A DNA stretch of 64,000 bases from Brevibacillus aydinogluensis (GCF_031954365.1 NZ_JAUSVZ010000020.1); one strand, 5' to 3'; positions 24,396 to 32,965 are shown, numbered from the stretch's first letter. Program-made: numbers and translations. Notes: generated by a model not told the origin, from the sequence alone.

Positions 24396-26096
24396 TTGAA
24401 ACCGTTATTTTCTCTCGATTGTCCATTGGCTTGTCTGGCCGAGCCAATCGGCTCCGCTGCTGTCAGTATACGTGATGGCGAAACGGAAGGTGTGCTGCAC
24501 CTCGGCGATCGCGACGCTGCTGTTCTCGTCGTCCCGGAGAAGGAGACGCTGCTGAAGGCGGGTGAACAGCTGCTTGCCTGGAAACGCCCCTCTGTGCCCG
24601 ATCTGGTGACGCTCAACGAGGCAAACACTCCCTCCGGCCTGGTGACTGCTCATCGGCTGTTCAGCGCTTTCGTCACGTTGGCGCAAAACCAGTCCGCCCT
24701 GCTGCACACGCTGCTGGACACGATGAGCGAGGCCATTACGATTGTCGATATGCACAACGTGGTTCATTACTGGAACAAGGCTGCCGAGAACATTTACGAA
24801 ATCGACCGCGCGCAGGTGGTGGGCACGCCGCTGGACGCCCATTTCGACAGCGAGTCCATCCGCCTTCTGGACGCGCTCAAGCAGGGCACCTCGGTGCAGC
24901 GGGTCTACCACATCCCCCGGCCGGACCGGCACGTGCTGATCAACGCCGCCCCGATCCGGCAGGAAGGGGATATTATCGGCGCGATATCCATCGAACAGGA
25001 TATTACCGAACTGGTGCGGCTCAACGAGGAACTGTCCCACACCACCGCCCACCTGCACAATCTGCAACAGGAGATGAGCCGCTTTCAGGCGGCCGACGAC
25101 CCGTTTTTCACGATCAAGGGACATTCCGCAGCCATTCAATCGGCGATTCAAGCGGCGCGCAAGGTGGCTCAGACGGACGCTACCGTCCTCATCTACGGCG
25201 AGAGCGGCGTGGGCAAGGAACTGTTCGCCCAGGCCATCCACCAGGCCAGCCGACGGCGGGAGAAGCCGTTTATCGCCATCAACTGCGGGGCCATCCCGGC
25301 TGCGCTGTTTGAAAGCGAGCTGTTCGGCTACCAGGGCGGAGCGTTTACCGGAGCGGAGAAAAAGGGAAAGCCCGGCAAGCTGGAACTGGCCCACGGCGGA
25401 ACGCTGTTTTTGGATGAAATCGGCGAACTCCCGTTGGAACTGCAGGTCAAGCTGCTGCGCGCTCTGCAGGAGCGGCAGTTTTACCGCGTGGGCGGCACCG
25501 AGCCGATCACCGTCAACACCCGGATCGTCGCCGCTACCAATCGCCAGTTGGAACACATGGTGGCGGAGGGCCGCTTTCGCGAAGACCTCTACTACCGTCT
25601 GAACGTCTTTACGCTGGAGATTCCGCCGCTTCGGGAGCGGCGTGAGGACATTCCCGAGCTGGTGCAGTTGTTCCTGCACGAGTACGCCATCGCCAACGAT
25701 CAGCCTGTCCCGCGCATCACTCCGGACGTGATGCAGGCCCTGATTGACCACACCTGGCCGGGCAACATCCGCCAGCTTCGCAACGTCATCGAGCGCCTGT
25801 CCATCCTGCAGGAAGGAGGTGTCATTCTGCCGGAGCACCTGCCTTCCGCCATCCGCTCCCTGACGTTGGCAGCGCCGCCTGCCGTGCCGCTGACACCCCC
25901 GTATGCGCCCGTTTCCCAGACTTCACCGGCGGGCTACCCGTTCGCTCCGGACTCGGCCCTGTCGGAACGGGAACGCATCCTGGCCGCGCTTGATCGCACC
26001 TACGGAAACAAAAAGGCGGCGGCCGACCTGCTCGGCATCTCGCGCGGCACGCTGTACAACAAAATGAGAAAGTACGGGATCAGCCATGAGCGGTAA
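24396..26096 (+). CDS. Sigma-54-dependent transcriptional activator with PAS domain, probably controlling proline dehydrogenase
   Basis: About 566 residues. A short N-terminal sensory part is followed by a PAS domain (LLDTMSEAITIVDMHNVVHYWNKAAENI, about residues 105-220) and an AAA+ domain with Walker A YGESGVGKE, the GAFTGA loop that contacts sigma-54 (GGAFTGAEKK), Walker B GGTLFLDEIGELP and R-fingers near RFREDLYYRLNVF. It ends with a Fis-type helix-turn-helix (KKAAADLLGISRGTLYNKMRKYG). TTG at 24396 with TAGGAAGTG is preferred; the frame extends upstream without a good site. It is divergent from the gene it most likely activates. Confidence 0.9.
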   Translation: MKPLFSLDCPLACLAEPIGSAAVSIRDGETEGVLHLGDRDAAVLVVPEKETLLKAGEQLLAWKRPSVPDLVTLNEANTPSGLVTAHRLFSAFVTLAQNQSALLHTLLDTMSEAITIVDMHNVVHYWNKAAENIYEIDRAQVVGTPLDAHFDSESIRLLDALKQGTSVQRVYHIPRPDRHVLINAAPIRQEGDIIGAISIEQDITELVRLNEELSHTTAHLHNLQQEMSRFQAADDPFFTIKGHSAAIQSAIQAARKVAQTDATVLIYGESGVGKELFAQAIHQASRRREKPFIAINCGAIPAALFESELFGYQGGAFTGAEKKGKPGKLELAHGGTLFLDEIGELPLELQVKLLRALQERQFYRVGGTEPITVNTRIVAATNRQLEHMVAEGRFREDLYYRLNVFTLEIPPLRERREDIPELVQLFLHEYAIANDQPVPRITPDVMQALIDHTWPGNIRQLRNVIERLSILQEGGVILPEHLPSAIRSLTLAAPPAVPLTPPYAPVSQTSPAGYPFAPDSALSERERILAALDRTYGNKKAAADLLGISRGTLYNKMRKYGISHER

Positions 26097-26157
26097 GGGG
26101 ACGCTGCAGCTTAGTACCTGTTCATGATCGCATCTGCTTGCCTGCTGCAAAAAGAAA

Positions 26158-26182
26158 CGCCCAATCATAAACGATTGGGCAT
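26158..26182 (+). terminator. Hairpin after the activator gene, first copy of a duplicated block
   Basis: GCCCAATC pairs with GATTGGGC around ATAAAC. The same block, identical over about 27 bases, recurs at 26509-26535. This copy lacks a long T-run. Confidence 0.6.
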
Positions 26183-26510
26183 CAGACTGAAGACAAACGG
26201 TTCATTGAGTTAGCGTCCACAAAAAATGATTTCCAGGCCGAAAGGCCTGCCCATTCATCAACCGAAGCGGAAGACAATGTGCATCGCATGGCGGGATGGG
26301 CCAAGCGAGCTCCTTTGACGACCTACTCAGCGGAAAAACGAAGACGCGGGAATCAACAGGGGACACAAGTCTCACTTCCTCGAAATACCCAGATGTTTGT
26401 CCCCTGCCCGCGTCTCGTTTTGGAGCGGACATCATTCGCTTCTGTGCTGGGCGTCAAGCGAGCGAGCGGGCCCGCTCTCCCATGCGCCGCGGACTTGTCT
26501 ACACGCTGAA
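26183..26510. other. Non-coding insert between two copies of a terminator
   Basis: No gene is seen. It contains the dispersed repeat (copy A, 26283-26509) and, within it, a nested inverted repeat: AACGAAGACGCGGG (26337-26350) with CCCGCGTCTCGTT (26407-26419), and AGGGGACA (26358-26365) with TGTCCCCT (26398-26405). Confidence 0.6.
26283..26509 (+). repeat. Dispersed repeat, long copy (A)
   Basis: Begins with ATCGCATGGCGGGATGGG continuing to GAG at 26309, and ends with a CATGCGCCGCGGACTTGTCT block at 26481-26500. Both ends recur at 37489-37561 (copy B), 26/27 and nearly all positions alike, but copy A carries about 150 extra bases in the middle with the nested inverted repeat. Confidence 0.6.
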
Positions 26511-26538
26511 CGCCCAATCATAAACGATTGGGCATTTT
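26511..26538. terminator. Terminator, second copy, serving the sugar dehydrogenase side
   Basis: CGCCCAATC hairpin with ATAAAC loop as in the first copy, here followed by ATTTTTG on the plus strand. It lies 27 bases past the stop of the convergent lipoprotein gene. Confidence 0.65.
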
Positions 26539-26564
26539 TGTCGATCATCGCCGCACCGAAGCAG

Positions 26565-27722
26565 CTAACGTCCAGGTCTCAGCCGAATGATGCGGTCGTC
26601 TCCGGGCCCAGGCTCACCGCGTCCATCCCGGTTGCTGGTCAGGAGGTAAAGCGAACCGTCCGGCCCTTCCACGACATCGCGAAGCCGACCGTATTTGTTT
26701 TGGTAAAACACCGAAAACGATTGGACGACAGAAGGGTTCCCCGGGTCCAGGGCGACATTCAGGAGTTGTTCACCGCGCAAATTGGCGACCAACAGCCGTC
26801 CTCGCCACGGGCCTCTGGTTACAAATGTCATTCCCGCAGGGGCCCAGGTGGTGTCGCCGCTGTGCAGGATCGGCGCTGTCATACCGGCAGCCTGCTGATC
26901 CCCCTGGATGACCGGCCAGCCGTAGTTGCCCCCCGGCTCGATCAGGTTGAGCTCGTCGTGAGCGAAAGGGCCGTGCTCCGAACTGTACATGCGGCCAGAG
27001 GACGGACTCCAGCCAATCCCCTGCGGATTGCGGTGACCCCAACTGTACACCGGTGATTGCGGAAACGGATTGTCTGCCGGTATCGTACCGTCCAGGTTGA
27101 GGCGCAGAATTTTCCCCGCCAGACTGGAGAGGTCCTGTGCCCGTTCCGGGACGCGGGCATCGCCGGTGGTGATGTACAGCCGACGGTCCGGGCCGATTTT
27201 CAGTCGTCCGCCGTTGTGAATCACGTCCCCCGGAATCCCGTCGATCAGCACCTTGTCCACCCGTGCCCGATTGTTCTCCTCCCGCAGCCGCACGACACGG
27301 TTGTAGGTGCTGTCTCCCTGACGATAGGTGTGGTACACGTACAGCCAGTGGTTGGCGGCAAAATCCGGATCGACGGCCAGGCCCAACAGACCGCCTTCCC
27401 CTTCGCTCGTGAACGGCGCGGGAAAGGTGATGAGCGGTTCCGGAAGCAGCCTGCCCTGCTGGATCACGCGCACGCTCCCTGGCCGTTCCGTAAAAAAGAT
27501 GCGTCCGTCCGGGGCGACATCCAGCGCCCAGGGCACGTTTACCTTGTCCGCCAGCGTCTCCGGCGTATACGGCACCTCCTCATCCGCCAGCACCGTGGGA
27601 CGGGGCGCCGCGACGACCGGTTCCACAGCTGGACTTTCCTGCCGTTCTGCGTTATTTGCTTCACACCCGCCGGCAGCCGTCAAGGCGATAGCCGCAGCAG
27701 CTGCCATCATCCACTTCCTCAT
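26565..27722 (-). CDS. PQQ-dependent sugar dehydrogenase-like lipoprotein (GSDH domain)
   Basis: 385 residues. Lipoprotein signal with lipobox LTAAGGC (Cys about 20), linker, then a six-bladed GSDH propeller. Landmarks are NVPWALDVAPDGRIFFTERPG, GEGGLLGLAVDPDF, VIHNGGRLKIGPDRRLYITTGD, GHRNPQGIGW, SEHGPFAHDELN and FVTRGPWRGRLLVANL. The His and basic residues are those of soluble aldose dehydrogenases such as YliI. It likely oxidises sugars on the outer face of the membrane; whether the organism supplies PQQ is unknown. Convergent with the activator gene. Confidence 0.9.
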   Translation of the reverse strand: MRKWMMAAAAAIALTAAGGCEANNAERQESPAVEPVVAAPRPTVLADEEVPYTPETLADKVNVPWALDVAPDGRIFFTERPGSVRVIQQGRLLPEPLITFPAPFTSEGEGGLLGLAVDPDFAANHWLYVYHTYRQGDSTYNRVVRLREENNRARVDKVLIDGIPGDVIHNGGRLKIGPDRRLYITTGDARVPERAQDLSSLAGKILRLNLDGTIPADNPFPQSPVYSWGHRNPQGIGWSPSSGRMYSSEHGPFAHDELNLIEPGGNYGWPVIQGDQQAAGMTAPILHSGDTTWAPAGMTFVTRGPWRGRLLVANLRGEQLLNVALDPGNPSVVQSFSVFYQNKYGRLRDVVEGPDGSLYLLTSNRDGRGEPGPGDDRIIRLRPGR

Positions 27723-27874
27723 CTCATCCCTCCGACAGCCATCTTCTCAGTCAGTTTGGTCATTTCGCCCCCTGAACAAACGCCCACTCAGAAATGACCC
27801 TCTCACTCCCGCAGGCTTTTTATACTTTTTTCCAGCCTTTTCTGCTACGCTCCCTTTCGGAAGGAGCGTGATTC

Positions 27875-28096
27875 ATGGTGCATTCCTGCTTCTACTTGGT
27901 GCGGAAAAGTCGTCTTCCCCGCTATACGCGCAAATTGATCCGCCTGCGGATTCCGTTTGTGCTGGAAGAGACACACCGCATCATCAGCATCCCAGACGGC
28001 TACGTAGCCCTGGTGTTTCCGGAGTTGCCCGCACGCCAATACCAACTTGTTTTCCGGACATTCGGCTTTGACGGCCTTCCGTATCCGCATGTGTAA
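27875..28096 (+). CDS. Small protein of unknown function, first of a tandem pair
   Basis: 73 residues, not recognised. Predicted beta-alpha-beta-beta-alpha order: an N-terminal strand HSCFYLV, a helix RYTRKLIRL, strands FVLEE and YVALVFPEL, then a helix ending FRTFGFDGLP. It aligns loosely over its whole length with the next gene. GGAAGGAG stands before the ATG. Confidence 0.6.
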   Translation: MVHSCFYLVRKSRLPRYTRKLIRLRIPFVLEETHRIISIPDGYVALVFPELPARQYQLVFRTFGFDGLPYPHV

Positions 28097-28127
28097 TGAC
28101 CTCTCTCTCGGAAAGGAGGTGATTGCC

Positions 28128-28331
28128 ATGACGAAGCATCTGTACTTTGCCGTTCGTCTCCAGGACGCGGTGCACTTCATCCGGGTGTTGACCAGCCACG
28201 GCATTACGCGTTACCATCTGGAGCCGCACGAGGATCACGTTGCCTTCGTGTTCCGCAGCGTCTCTGCTGTCCGGTACACCATGCTCCGGCATGTCTTTGG
28301 TGCAGATGGCAAGTCTCGTCAAAGCCGTTGA
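28128..28331 (+). CDS. Small protein of unknown function, second of a tandem pair
   Basis: 67 residues. It mirrors the previous protein: KHLYFAV, helix AVHFIRVLTSHGI, HVAFVFRS and a final RHVFGADG. GAAAGGAGGTGAT is a near-perfect ribosome site. The two genes even share the sequence leading into the start, so they look like a duplication. No known domain assigned. Confidence 0.65.
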   Translation: MTKHLYFAVRLQDAVHFIRVLTSHGITRYHLEPHEDHVAFVFRSVSAVRYTMLRHVFGADGKSRQSR

Positions 28332-28393
28332 CAAGCGGACCGGCGTTCCCATGAGGGGCGCCGGCCCCCTAACCTTCTCTTTTAGGCAGACAG

Positions 28394-28424
28394 AAAAAAA
28401 TTGGTTCCCTGTCAGAACCAATTT
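28394..28424. terminator. Bidirectional terminator between the small genes and the PilZ gene
   Basis: AAATTGGTTC pairs with GAACCAATTT around CCTGTCA. On the minus strand TTTTTTTCTG follows. Confidence 0.85.
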
Positions 28425-28432
28425 GCATTCCG

Positions 28433-29053
28433 CTATTCCGGTTGAGCCACCCTCCGTTCTGCCAACTGCCGCTGCAGCAGGTACTTGCGCAACGTGTGAA
28501 AATATCTGGAGCCAATGCCGACAATTTTGCAGCCGTAGAAGTAATGCGGTCCCTCGACACGCTCGTGGATCACCTGCAGGTCAGCCTGAACGATGCCATC
28601 GGCGCGATTGCGGCCGTACAGCTCCACGTAGAAGCACAGCTTCCGTTCGTCGGGAACGGGCTTGTTGGCGCGGATCGCCAATCCCCCCAGACTCAGGTTG
28701 ACGAGATTCACCTTTTGATAGAAAAAGGCATTGGGCGCTGCGGAATCGACGGACTGATACTGGACCCATCCCTGGACGTCCATGTCAAACCGCGGATATC
28801 GACGGCGCTGCTCGCGAAATTCCATGACGGTCGGCGAGTGGAACAGAAAGAGACGATTGCGTTCTTTTGCCAGCACCACCGCCTCAAAATTGTTGATGGT
28901 GTCGTAGTCGCTGGTTCGCACACAAGGCAGTTGGTCCCCCACCGTCACGTCCACCTGGTCGGGAAAGACAGCCTCGATGAGGTCGCCCTCTTCATAGATA
29001 ACGCTGCCTTCAAATAATTGCTTGCCTTTTCGAATTTGCAAGATGCATTCCAT
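28433..29053 (-). CDS. PilZ-domain protein, YcgR/YpfA-like c-di-GMP receptor
   Basis: 206 residues. An N-terminal YcgR_2-like barrel (about 1-85) is followed by a PilZ domain with the c-di-GMP-binding RxxxR in QRRRYPRF and the N-x-S-x-x-G motif in VNLSLGGLAI, both intact. Such proteins couple cyclic di-GMP to motility or exopolysaccharide production. ATG at 29053 is preferred; a GTG 21 bases upstream has no ribosome site. Confidence 0.88.
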   Translation of the reverse strand: MECILQIRKGKQLFEGSVIYEEGDLIEAVFPDQVDVTVGDQLPCVRTSDYDTINNFEAVVLAKERNRLFLFHSPTVMEFREQRRRYPRFDMDVQGWVQYQSVDSAAPNAFFYQKVNLVNLSLGGLAIRANKPVPDERKLCFYVELYGRNRADGIVQADLQVIHERVEGPHYFYGCKIVGIGSRYFHTLRKYLLQRQLAERRVAQPE

Positions 29054-29172
29054 CTGCAGTCTCCACCACTTCACACAAAAATTTGCCGGCTTTTCCGGAA
29101 AGACTCACGCGATCGTTTTCACGGAAAATGAGGTATAATGGGAACATTGACAGATAGGAGGTTACAGAACCC

Positions 29173-29346
29173 ATGAGTCGTTATCAATGGATTACATTGG
29201 CGTTGGCACTTGCCGTGGCCGCGTGCTTCATCGGAGTAGGCGTGGCCATCGGTGAACGCAGTTGGCTCGGCGTGGTGGTCGGAATCGTCGGAGCGATCGT
29301 CCTGATGGGACTCGGCTTTACCTACAAGCGCAAACACATGCGCTGA
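29173..29346 (+). CDS. Small YlaF-like membrane protein (DUF5325)
   Basis: 57 residues with two membrane helices: WITLALALAVAACFIGVGVA, then the family-typical IGERSW, a second helix and the basic end YKRKHMR. TAGGAGG lies upstream of the ATG. The IGERSWL junction and tail are those of B. subtilis YlaF as I recall it; function unknown. Confidence 0.7.
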   Translation: MSRYQWITLALALAVAACFIGVGVAIGERSWLGVVVGIVGAIVLMGLGFTYKRKHMR

Positions 29347-29356
29347 CCCTATGGCC

Positions 29357-30412
29357 TCAACGCCGAACGAGCAGGCTGTTCACGTAAAACAGCACGGACG
29401 TAAACCCCTTGGCCTGTTTCAACAGCTCTCTGGCAATGGTGTAAATGTGCGGCTGGCTCCGGTTTACCTTGCGATCGGCGAGGTAAAAGGCGACCAAGCC
29501 GTCTACGATCATACGGTGAAACGCAGGATTGGGCAAGTGGTCGACGCTTGCCTTTGCTTGTTGTATAAAGTACCGCATCCGCTCCGTCGCTTCCTGCTCC
29601 GAGGCGTAATAGCTGACAAAATTGAGATCGCCGCCCAAGCGATCCTCTTCCAGATCGATCAGGTAATCCAGCAGGATGTGCAGCCCGCACACCCATGGAA
29701 AGTAAGCCGCGGTGACCGCCTCGATCTCTTCGTCCGGGACGTGCGGCTCCGTCGCCAGGCAAAACAGGGCAAAGATGCCGATGGTCGATCCGGTAACGGC
29801 GGCAAACTCCTGCCAGTACAGATCCCGGTACCGCTCCTTGTGCCCGTCCCACCAGGCGAGCAGTTGTTTCTCCCGCTGATCGGGAGCGATGTGCTTGTAC
29901 ACCTGCAGGTCGCTGTAAAGGCGGGACAGTTCCAGCACGCGCGGCATGATTTTGCTGTAGCCGGGAAGCTGCCGGGCATGGCGCTGGCTGGTCAGCACGA
30001 GGTCGGCCAAAAAACCCCCGTCGTCCTTTTCCTTGTGAAACCGGTAGTAATCCTGCAGCGGAGCACCGGGTGTCAAGGCGTCCTGCATGGACAGATGAAG
30101 CTGCCGGAAGTCTTCGGGATCGAGCGACGTGCTGCGGTCGCAGAGATTGTCCAGGTAATCGCTGATCGTTTGGTAGGCTACGATGAGCGGTACGACGACC
30201 TCAACGTGAGGGACCACCTGAGCGGCGTAGACGGACCCGCCCTCGCAGTGGAATTTTTTGGTCTCCATGCTGGACAGCGCCTGCTTGCGGAGTTCCGGGT
30301 CCGGAATCGTCTGCGCCCGCCGGTACCAGGCGGCAAACTCCCGTTCCAGCACAGGACGAACATGACGGTAGATCCTGTACAACAGCTGCCACGGATGTCG
30401 TAGTTCCCTCAC
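29357..30412 (-). CDS. ytpB: Tetraprenyl-beta-curcumene synthase family protein (YtpB, DUF2600)
   Basis: 351 residues, all-helical class IB terpene synthase. The aspartate-rich site is visible as ISDYLDNLCDR, and HILLDYLIDLEEDRLGGDLNFVSYY is characteristic of the family, near GGSVYAAQ. In Bacillus YtpB cyclises tetraprenyl diphosphate to beta-curcumene on the way to sesquarterpenes found in spores. The prenyltransferase partner is not in the window. It lies downstream of the GlnKL-like genes after a 178-base gap, so may be a separate unit. Confidence 0.9.
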   Translation of the reverse strand: MRELRHPWQLLYRIYRHVRPVLEREFAAWYRRAQTIPDPELRKQALSSMETKKFHCEGGSVYAAQVVPHVEVVVPLIVAYQTISDYLDNLCDRSTSLDPEDFRQLHLSMQDALTPGAPLQDYYRFHKEKDDGGFLADLVLTSQRHARQLPGYSKIMPRVLELSRLYSDLQVYKHIAPDQREKQLLAWWDGHKERYRDLYWQEFAAVTGSTIGIFALFCLATEPHVPDEEIEAVTAAYFPWVCGLHILLDYLIDLEEDRLGGDLNFVSYYASEQEATERMRYFIQQAKASVDHLPNPAFHRMIVDGLVAFYLADRKVNRSQPHIYTIARELLKQAKGFTSVLFYVNSLLVRR

Positions 30413-30590
30413 GTCATTCCCTCCTTATACACATAGCACTATCTTACCACAAATACCCTCTCTTCTCCTCATTGTTGCCGCGTGCGTGCCAATTTCTTCA
30501 CACCTTCCGAAAAGAAGGGGAACACCTTCTGCCACCAGGCATGGACGGAAGAATGGACGGAGGAAAGAACGCCATGCGGGGAACAGCAAA

Positions 30591-31511
30591 CTATCCGATC
30601 AGCCGTTTGGCCTCCAGATACAGCACCAGGATGAATTTTTTTGCGTTGATCCGGATGGACGACGGAGCCGGTTCGATATGGGTCTCCAACTCCTTCATCC
30701 GTTTGCGCACTTCGGTAAAGTCAAAAAAGGTAGTCGCGTAGCTTTCAAACTTCGGGTGGGCGTAGTCGGTCAACCCGAGTGACGCGAGGTGGGTCAGCGC
30801 CTGATAGATTGCCCGGCGCACCCGCTGTTCCGCAGCCTTTACCTCTTTTTGCACGTCGGCGGCCGCCGCCTGCCAGCCCAATTTCTCCGCAGCCACGCTG
30901 GCAAAGATGTCTTTCAGGGCGGGAAACTTGTAATCGCCGGCTTCTTCTTTTTCCATCCGGTAGAGGTAGTCCAGCATGTCCAGCAAATCCTTGCTGCCGC
31001 TTTCCCCGATCATCCCCAATTCCGTCAGCAGGAATTTGCCCGCCGTGCGGATCGTCCTGTCCGGCACTGGCTGCTCTTTTCGCTCGCCGCCCGCGCCTTG
31101 GGTCAAGACACTGAGCGATCGCTGGATGCCCTCGATGGAGCGCTGCAGCAGGATGCGCTCCCGCACCTTTTGCAGGACGCTGATCACCTCCAGTCGGTTG
31201 ATTGGCTTGGTGATGTAGTATTCGATGCCCTGGGAGTACGCCTCCGCAATCATGTCTTTGGATTCGACCTGGGAAATCATCACGACGCGGCCGGAAAAGC
31301 CGGACAAGTGGCGAACCGTCTCAATCCCGTCGCGGTTCGGCATCAACAGGTCGATCAGCAGGATGTCGACTCCCTTCAACTCCAGGTAGTTTTTGTCTAT
31401 CAGCGAACCGTCCTCCGCTTCACCGGCCACTTCCCCCAGATCTGCATCCTCGATGATGTGAGCCAGCATCGAACGGATGGCCGGATCGTCATCTACAATA
31501 AAATAGCGCAT
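30591..31511 (-). CDS. glnL: GlnL-like (YcbB-type) response regulator
   Basis: 306 residues. Receiver domain with FIVDDDPAIRSML, Asp in LLIDLLMPNRDGIE and Lys in YYITKPINRLEV; then a YcbB-type C-terminal DNA-binding domain (KDLLDMLDYLYRME, QRVRRAIYQALTHLASLG, INAKKFILVLYLEAKRLIG). This is the architecture of B. subtilis GlnL. It begins 4 bases after the kinase stop with AAAGGATG. The GlnL-type direct repeat in the divergent intergenic region (32870-32885) points to the TRAP operon as target. Confidence 0.88.
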   Translation of the reverse strand: MRYFIVDDDPAIRSMLAHIIEDADLGEVAGEAEDGSLIDKNYLELKGVDILLIDLLMPNRDGIETVRHLSGFSGRVVMISQVESKDMIAEAYSQGIEYYITKPINRLEVISVLQKVRERILLQRSIEGIQRSLSVLTQGAGGERKEQPVPDRTIRTAGKFLLTELGMIGESGSKDLLDMLDYLYRMEKEEAGDYKFPALKDIFASVAAEKLGWQAAAADVQKEVKAAEQRVRRAIYQALTHLASLGLTDYAHPKFESYATTFFDFTEVRKRMKELETHIEPAPSSIRINAKKFILVLYLEAKRLIG

Positions 31512-31515
31512 GTCA

Positions 31516-32802
31516 TCATCCTTTCTGCACGAGATGGGCCGCCGGCAGGCGAATGATAAAGACAGTGGCGTACCCGTCTGTGTTTTCGCAAATCTCGATG
31601 TTTCCCTGCAGGGTTTCCACCACTTCCCTGACATACGAAAGTCCAATTCCGGTGGACGGATGGCCCGACACATCGTACTTCGTGGTAAATCCGGGCTTGA
31701 ACAGCAGTTCCTTGTCTTTGACAGCAATGCCCGGGCCGTCGTCGCTGACCGATAACCGCAGCCACTCCTGCCTCTCGTCCATTGTGGCGGAGACGGCCAC
31801 CGTGCCGCGCTCCCGGATCGCTTCCACGGCGTTGGCAACGAGGTTGTTCACCAACGACAAGGTCGTGTAGATGTGACAGGATAAATGGGGCATATCCACG
31901 CGAGCCTCGAAGCGGATGTCCTTGCCCAGCAGGCGGGCATACTTTTCGTTGGCGCGGACGATGATGTGGATCAGCTCTCTCAGCGGCAGGTAGTCCCTGG
32001 CGTTTTCATCGGAAATCAGCTTGGACAGACCGGCGTAAATCCGCTGGTTGTCCTTTTTCACCTCGTGCACCTGCCCGGCGATGCGCAGCGCCTGCCGGGC
32101 GAAGGCCTCGTCGTTCTCGTCGCGGGCGGTGTCCTTCATTTTGCGGTACAGATCGTAACACTCCCGCGTGATTTCCTCCACTTGCTGCAAGGTTTTTTTC
32201 AGATGAATCGACTCCTCGTACAGGCTGGCGATCAGCATCAGCATGCGCTCGCTGCGGATGCGCTGCTGCTCCTCCATCCACTTCGCCTGACGGAGCTGGA
32301 TCACGTTGAAAAAGCTGAGCACGAAAAAGCTGCGAATCAGCGCAATCGCCGACACCGGCCAGATTACCGAAAGTTGAAGCACCGCCTCCCACGACGACGC
32401 GCGAAACCAGAGTTCCACCAGATTGCCCCCAATCTCCGCCAGCGTCGCCAGCCCGCCGACCAACAGCGGGCGGTGGTGCCATTCATTGACACGAAACAGG
32501 GAGAAGAGACAGGAATACGTCACGTAAAAGAAAAAGGCGGGCAGGTGCATGTGAATGGAGGAAACCAGATCAAACCGATCGGACACAGCCCAATCCAGTG
32601 CAACCCGAAACAGCACCACCAGGCAGCCCGTCAGCCCCCCACTCACATACGCCGGAACCTTGCGCAGCCACAACAGGAAAAAGAAAAAAGCAGTCGTGCC
32701 AAAACTCACACGAAAATCGTCCTGAAACGGATGAAATTTCAACTCGCCTGCGATTGGCACGGCGATCAGCATCAGCATCAAAATGTATACGCTTTCTCTC
32801 AT
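31516..32802 (-). CDS. glnK: GlnK-like (YcbA-type) membrane sensor histidine kinase
   Basis: 428 residues from ATG 32802; another ATG at 32838 would add 12. Five to six membrane helices fill about residues 1-185, followed by a coiled-coil dimerisation region and an ATPase domain with NNLVANAVEAIRERG, DDGPGIA and STGIGLSYVREVVE. The phospho-acceptor region is divergent, as in the YcbA/DcuS-like SPOB_a class. In B. subtilis the relative responds to glutamine. Transcribed with the glnL-like gene. Confidence 0.87.
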   Translation of the reverse strand: MRESVYILMLMLIAVPIAGELKFHPFQDDFRVSFGTTAFFFFLLWLRKVPAYVSGGLTGCLVVLFRVALDWAVSDRFDLVSSIHMHLPAFFFYVTYSCLFSLFRVNEWHHRPLLVGGLATLAEIGGNLVELWFRASSWEAVLQLSVIWPVSAIALIRSFFVLSFFNVIQLRQAKWMEEQQRIRSERMLMLIASLYEESIHLKKTLQQVEEITRECYDLYRKMKDTARDENDEAFARQALRIAGQVHEVKKDNQRIYAGLSKLISDENARDYLPLRELIHIIVRANEKYARLLGKDIRFEARVDMPHLSCHIYTTLSLVNNLVANAVEAIRERGTVAVSATMDERQEWLRLSVSDDGPGIAVKDKELLFKPGFTTKYDVSGHPSTGIGLSYVREVVETLQGNIEICENTDGYATVFIIRLPAAHLVQKG

Positions 32803-32869
32803 CGGTTTTCCACTTTCGTTGCAAGAAGGTTTCGACATTATTTTATTTTACTATAACTTTTGCATAGAT

Positions 32870-32885
32870 TTTTGTAGTTTTTTGT
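32870..32885. promoter_or_regulatory. GlnL-type operator between the GlnKL-like genes and the TRAP operon
   Basis: TTTTGTAGTTTTTTGT is an exact match to the direct repeat TTTTGT-N4-TTTTGT that I recall as the B. subtilis GlnL binding site. It lies in the divergent intergenic region, 53 bases upstream of the -35 box of the TRAP operon. Confidence 0.65.
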
Positions 32886-32887
32886 AG

Positions 32888-32900
32888 GGAAGCGCTTACA
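32888..32900. promoter_or_regulatory. cre-like site (CcpA)
   Basis: GGAAGCGCTTACA matches the core of the catabolite-responsive element (AAGCGCTT with TACA). It abuts the GlnL-type repeat and lies upstream of the TRAP promoter, where it could repress or activate. Confidence 0.5.
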
Positions 32901-32937
32901 CTCGTGGGTAGATAGTCCCTTTCATCCCGCAAAATGA

Positions 32938-32965
32938 TTGTATTCTGACAAAAAAAGGGTACTAT
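32938..32965 (+). promoter_or_regulatory. Promoter of the TRAP transporter operon
   Basis: TTGTAT and TACTAT are separated by 16 bases; the -10 overlaps TATAAG. It ends 40 bases before the first gene, whose ribosome site AAGGGGGA is clear. Confidence 0.5.

Noticed and set aside
24405..25838. 477-codon minus-strand frame opposite the sigma-54 activator gene
   Set aside because: Complement of conserved AAA+ domain codons; no independent protein signature.
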